Of a stretch of DNA of 64,000 nucleotides, positions 61,541-64,000 are shown piece by piece. A program made the position numbers and the translations under genes. The stretch's first letter is position 1, and each line of letters opens with the position of its first letter. The stretch spans positions 593,519-657,518 of the forward strand of contig JAHBVO010000002.1 in assembly GCA_019637435.1 (NCBI GenBank). Direction: 5' to 3'. A model generated the notes under the pieces. That model made no database searches. It saw only the letters and a list, made by a program, of their open reading frames with translations, and was not told the DNA's origin. This DNA comes from Candidatus Obscuribacterales bacterium (GTDB taxonomy: Bacteria > Cyanobacteriota > Vampirovibrionia > Obscuribacterales > Obscuribacteraceae).

Positions 61541-62605
61541 TCACATTCCGAGGTAACTGCGGATAGTCGTAAGAATGCCGGGTTGACTGTTGTTCAGATA
61601 GTCAACGAATCCGGGGTCCGAATACTGGGACCATCCGTAACCGCCATTCCAATTGTTATTGTGATAGGCGGAAAACGAACCTCTCATTTGTGCAAGCAGT
61701 TGTTGTTCTTGCAAGGGTGTAATCCGTCCTGCCAACGCGAGTTGATGGATCCGGTACATGTTCTGGGCCAGTTGGTCTCGCTCGACACCCCAGTCTGATG
61801 AATAGAGGTAGCCGTTGCCATAGCCATAACCGCCGTTGAGAGGACCCATCCCTAAATAGCCCAAGATTCTATCCAACAAAGATGGCTGATTGACCTGCAG
61901 ATAGTCTAAGAACTGAGGTTCCGAGTAATAGTCCCAGTTGTATGGGCCGCTCCAGTTGTTGTTGTGATACGCAAGATATGCTGATTGCATCTGCGCATTT
62001 AATTGCTGTTGTTGAATTGCATTTAGCTTGGCGATTTGATTGATTTTTCGCAAGTTGGCTTTGAGATAATCGCGCTGATCGTTCCAATTCCGGAATCGGC
62101 GATCTAACGCAGCTTGCTGCCGATTGCGATCATACCAGCGCTGATCCCAATGTCCGTGATCTCTGTCGTTTCGGTCGTTCCACTGATTATCGCGATCGTT
62201 CCACCGATTATCACTTGTGCGTCGGTCCCACATGTTATTATCATTGCGCGATTGTGGCACTGGAACATTGGTGGCCGCACGTCGTGCCTTGTTCTCTGCG
62301 CGCTGCTGATCGCGTTGCGCTTGCTCGATGGCTCGCTGCTGATCGCGCTGTCTGACTTCGTTTGCCCTCTGCTGATCTTTCTGCTGATTCATTGCCCGCT
62401 GCAGGTCGCGCTGTTGATCTCGCTGTTGGCGTTGCACGTCCTTTTGCTGCTGGTTATTCATCTGCCTCTGCGATAAATCGGCACGTCTCTCGGCGCGCCG
62501 CTCGGCCTTGCCACTCTGCCCATCTCGAGCCGCGAGAGCCGGTGCTGACGCTGACAGTAACAGCGTGAGGCTGAGAAGCAGTTTCAACGACAATGAAGTA
62601 TTCAT
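61541..62605 (-). CDS. Secreted protein with Q/R-rich coiled coil and duplicated C-terminal domain
   Basis: A signal peptide (LKLLLSLTLLLSASAPALA) leads to about 90 residues of Gln/Arg repeats (units like QQRDQQRDLQRAMNQQKD), probably a long helix. An Asp/Asn/Arg/Trp-rich stretch follows (DRDNQWNDRNDRDHGHWD). The C-terminal half has two copies of a domain of about 75 residues, matched by SAYLAYHNNNWSGPYNWDYY and GSFSAYHNNNWNGGYGWSQY, each ending in (I)x(S/G)YLGM. The start is ATG 62605 with GGAGGG 5 bases before. Not recognised as a known family. Confidence 0.75.
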   Translation of the reverse strand: MNTSLSLKLLLSLTLLLSASAPALAARDGQSGKAERRAERRADLSQRQMNNQQQKDVQRQQRDQQRDLQRAMNQQKDQQRANEVRQRDQQRAIEQAQRDQQRAENKARRAATNVPVPQSRNDNNMWDRRTSDNRWNDRDNQWNDRNDRDHGHWDQRWYDRNRQQAALDRRFRNWNDQRDYLKANLRKINQIAKLNAIQQQQLNAQMQSAYLAYHNNNWSGPYNWDYYSEPQFLDYLQVNQPSLLDRILGYLGMGPLNGGYGYGNGYLYSSDWGVERDQLAQNMYRIHQLALAGRITPLQEQQLLAQMRGSFSAYHNNNWNGGYGWSQYSDPGFVDYLNNSQPGILTTIRSYLGM

Positions 62606-62958
62606 GGGGCCCTCCGCAGGTCTCACTCAATCTAGGAATTAAAATTACTCAGGAGCCAGGTGGTTTATCCAAGCTGCACTACAAGACGGGTTGCATGCTT
62701 TGTTGTTCCATGCTCTTCCGTAGCATGTTAAACAGCCAGCAGTGCCTTCGTTGGCATGAGGTCGTTTGCGCCTTCATGTGCCTGTTTAAACAGTGAGAGG
62801 AGACGAACTCAATCATCGCGTTTCGCCGAACATTTAAAAAAGTAAGCCTAATCATTCGTATAACTACCACTTGAGCGGTTGACCTGTTTCTACGCCTGAT
62901 TTATTGTGGAGGCTGCCCGAAATCAGTGGCCCATACCCCGACACGTTCTGGTGAGCCG
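62606..62958. other. Divergent intergenic region
   Basis: About 350 bases between two divergent secreted-protein genes. It should hold both promoters. CTGTTTAAACAG (near 62784) is a 12-bp palindrome. No RNA gene recognised. Confidence 0.3.
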
Positions 62959-64000
62959 ATGTCGAATTTCATTCAGCCAAAAACCGCTGTTTATTTGAGT
63001 CTTGTAGCAATCACTCTTGTTAAGGGGATGGCGCCCGCTATCGCTCAGTCGTCTGATCCTATGACCGCCGGTAATGCGGCTTACCTCAAGGGCGACTATA
63101 AACTGGCTCGAAAGTATTTTGCATATGTTTCTGTTAATCGTCCGTCATGGCTGGCGTTTTACCAACTTGCAAATTCGGACGTGAAACTTGGTGATCTCAA
63201 TCGAGCAGAACAAGAATACAAGCGAAGCATGATGCTTTCGACTGATACTAAGGTAATTAAAACGTGTCAGGCTGCGGTCGAAAACATAGCGCATATTAGA
63301 AAGTATGGTGCGTCATCACCGGCGGTGTCATCCGCACCTCTCGCGCATCGCTCCGGCACAATTGCGGCGAACTCTAATGGTGGAATCCCCGCGAACGCTG
63401 CTGAGATTGCTGCTGGTAACGACATAGTAGCGAAAAGAGCATTGTTGAAAAAACTGCAAGCAGAGCACGAAAAGAATCAATTGGCACTGAAACTCGTTGT
63501 CCAAGCCTCAGATGATTTCACTAAACGTCGCAAAGAAGCAATCGCGAAGCGTGAGGCGATTTTGAAAGAGGGACTGGAAGATGCAGAACGCGCTCGTGCA
63601 GCTGGTCGTGCCGAGATTAAAGACAACAGCACTTATCTCTGTCGAAACCGGCAAACGGGCGAGCTGAGTATAAACATACCTACGGTCATAGAGGAAGATA
63701 TAGAGGCTAAATGGGAGGCTGAAGCGCAGCGCCGCATCAAGAATTCCGAACTTCGTGCCAGAGGAGTCCACATTCCCGACTACGACAACACGGCTCATCA
63801 CATGCTCAACGGTTTGAAGGACGATGGTAGAGGTGGTACGCGGATGAGCGCACAGGGCACGAATCTTCACGTCAGGAATTACGTTCACGAGCCTCGAAGA
63901 ACTGCTGTTGCTTCTCAAGGCGCCGGCGTTCAAACTCAGGTACCCACGACAGAGAAGGTTGAGCCGAATAAGCAAGTGGCTGGAACTCCGTCAGCATCTA
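62959..64000 (+). CDS. Secreted TPR/coiled-coil protein, 3' end outside the window
   Basis: The frame from ATG 62959 stays open to the right edge (347 codons). A signal peptide (TAVYLSLVAITLVKGMAPAIA, cleavage after AIA) precedes TPR-like helices (AGNAAYLKGDYKLARKYFAY, YQLANSDVKLGDLNRAEQEY). A Lys/Glu/Ala-rich coiled coil follows from about residue 155 to 215, and a later segment has HHMLNGLKDDGRGG. GGTGAG lies just before the start. Function unknown; the end is cut off. Confidence 0.75.
   Translation, partial: MSNFIQPKTAVYLSLVAITLVKGMAPAIAQSSDPMTAGNAAYLKGDYKLARKYFAYVSVNRPSWLAFYQLANSDVKLGDLNRAEQEYKRSMMLSTDTKVIKTCQAAVENIAHIRKYGASSPAVSSAPLAHRSGTIAANSNGGIPANAAEIAAGNDIVAKRALLKKLQAEHEKNQLALKLVVQASDDFTKRRKEAIAKREAILKEGLEDAERARAAGRAEIKDNSTYLCRNRQTGELSINIPTVIEEDIEAKWEAEAQRRIKNSELRARGVHIPDYDNTAHHMLNGLKDDGRGGTRMSAQGTNLHVRNYVHEPRRTAVASQGAGVQTQVPTTEKVEPNKQVAGTPSAS

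Noticed and set aside
1..64000. CRISPR arrays, insertion sequences, rRNA and tRNA genes
   Set aside because: No evenly spaced direct repeats, transposase-like frames or conserved RNA signatures were seen on either strand by reading.

Overview
The window is a chromosomal stretch from a Gram-negative-type (diderm) bacterium with roughly 50% GC. It is densely packed and has no insertion sequence, prophage, CRISPR array, rRNA or tRNA that I can recognise. Several traits together suggest a non-photosynthetic relative of Cyanobacteria (Melainabacteria/Vampirovibrionia, possibly Obscuribacterales): a cyanobacterial-style group 2 sigma factor, a DUF4388 protein with a degenerate GGDEF domain, an ethylene-receptor-like sensor kinase, a ybaB-recR pair, and many secreted TPR and low-complexity proteins. 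This placement is inference and I hold it loosely. TGA is used as an ordinary stop throughout, with one exception described below.

Layout. 1-6.2 kb: end of a type II NADH dehydrogenase, a secreted protein with an HMA-like CxxC motif, dxs, a trypsin-like protease, and ybaB-recR. 6.4-10 kb: a small membrane protein, two overlapping acyltransferase paralogues (the second without its catalytic His/Asp), and a DUF4388 protein. 10-13.7 kb: a leftward redox/stress cluster made of a DsrE-like protein, a PNPOx-like flavoprotein, a TetR regulator and msrA. The msrA reading frame has an in-frame TGA exactly at the catalytic Cys codon and a stem-loop just after it that fits the bacterial SECIS pattern, so it is probably a selenoprotein. 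A near-palindromic operator lies in the 17-nt spacer of two promoters in this cluster. 14.2-19.3 kb: cpaB, several secreted or membrane unknowns, a two-ACT-domain regulator and peptide deformylase. 19.3-26.3 kb, leftward: FAS1 protein, GNAT acetyltransferase, rRNA pseudouridine synthase, beta-lactamase-like hydrolase, then ligD and ku (a two-gene NHEJ system).

26.6-38.8 kb: a glycogen-debranching-type glucosidase with a GT4 glycosyltransferase, a patatin-like lipase, the sensor kinase, a VVVP-repeat protein, two small membrane proteins, an XRE-receiver regulator divergent from a sigma factor, a holin-like membrane protein and a GlsB/YeaQ protein. Three copies of an 18-bp motif (TGTAG-N8-CTACA type) lie between the regulator and the sigma factor, two of them on the -10 elements. 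38.9-55.9 kb: secreted unknown, thioredoxin-fold protein and ABC-2 transporter (overlapping genes), TPR and Sel1 proteins, an RND pump with its adaptor, an ABC exporter, pirin and DNA polymerase IV. 56-64 kb: an ArsC/Spx-type protein, a large SF2 helicase with a predicted membrane hairpin, a DUF4173 membrane protein, a Q/R-rich secreted protein with a duplicated C-terminal domain, and the start of a secreted TPR/coiled-coil protein that runs off the right edge.

The observation I rank highest is the candidate selenoprotein MsrA and its TetR-controlled redox cluster at 10.9-13.7 kb.
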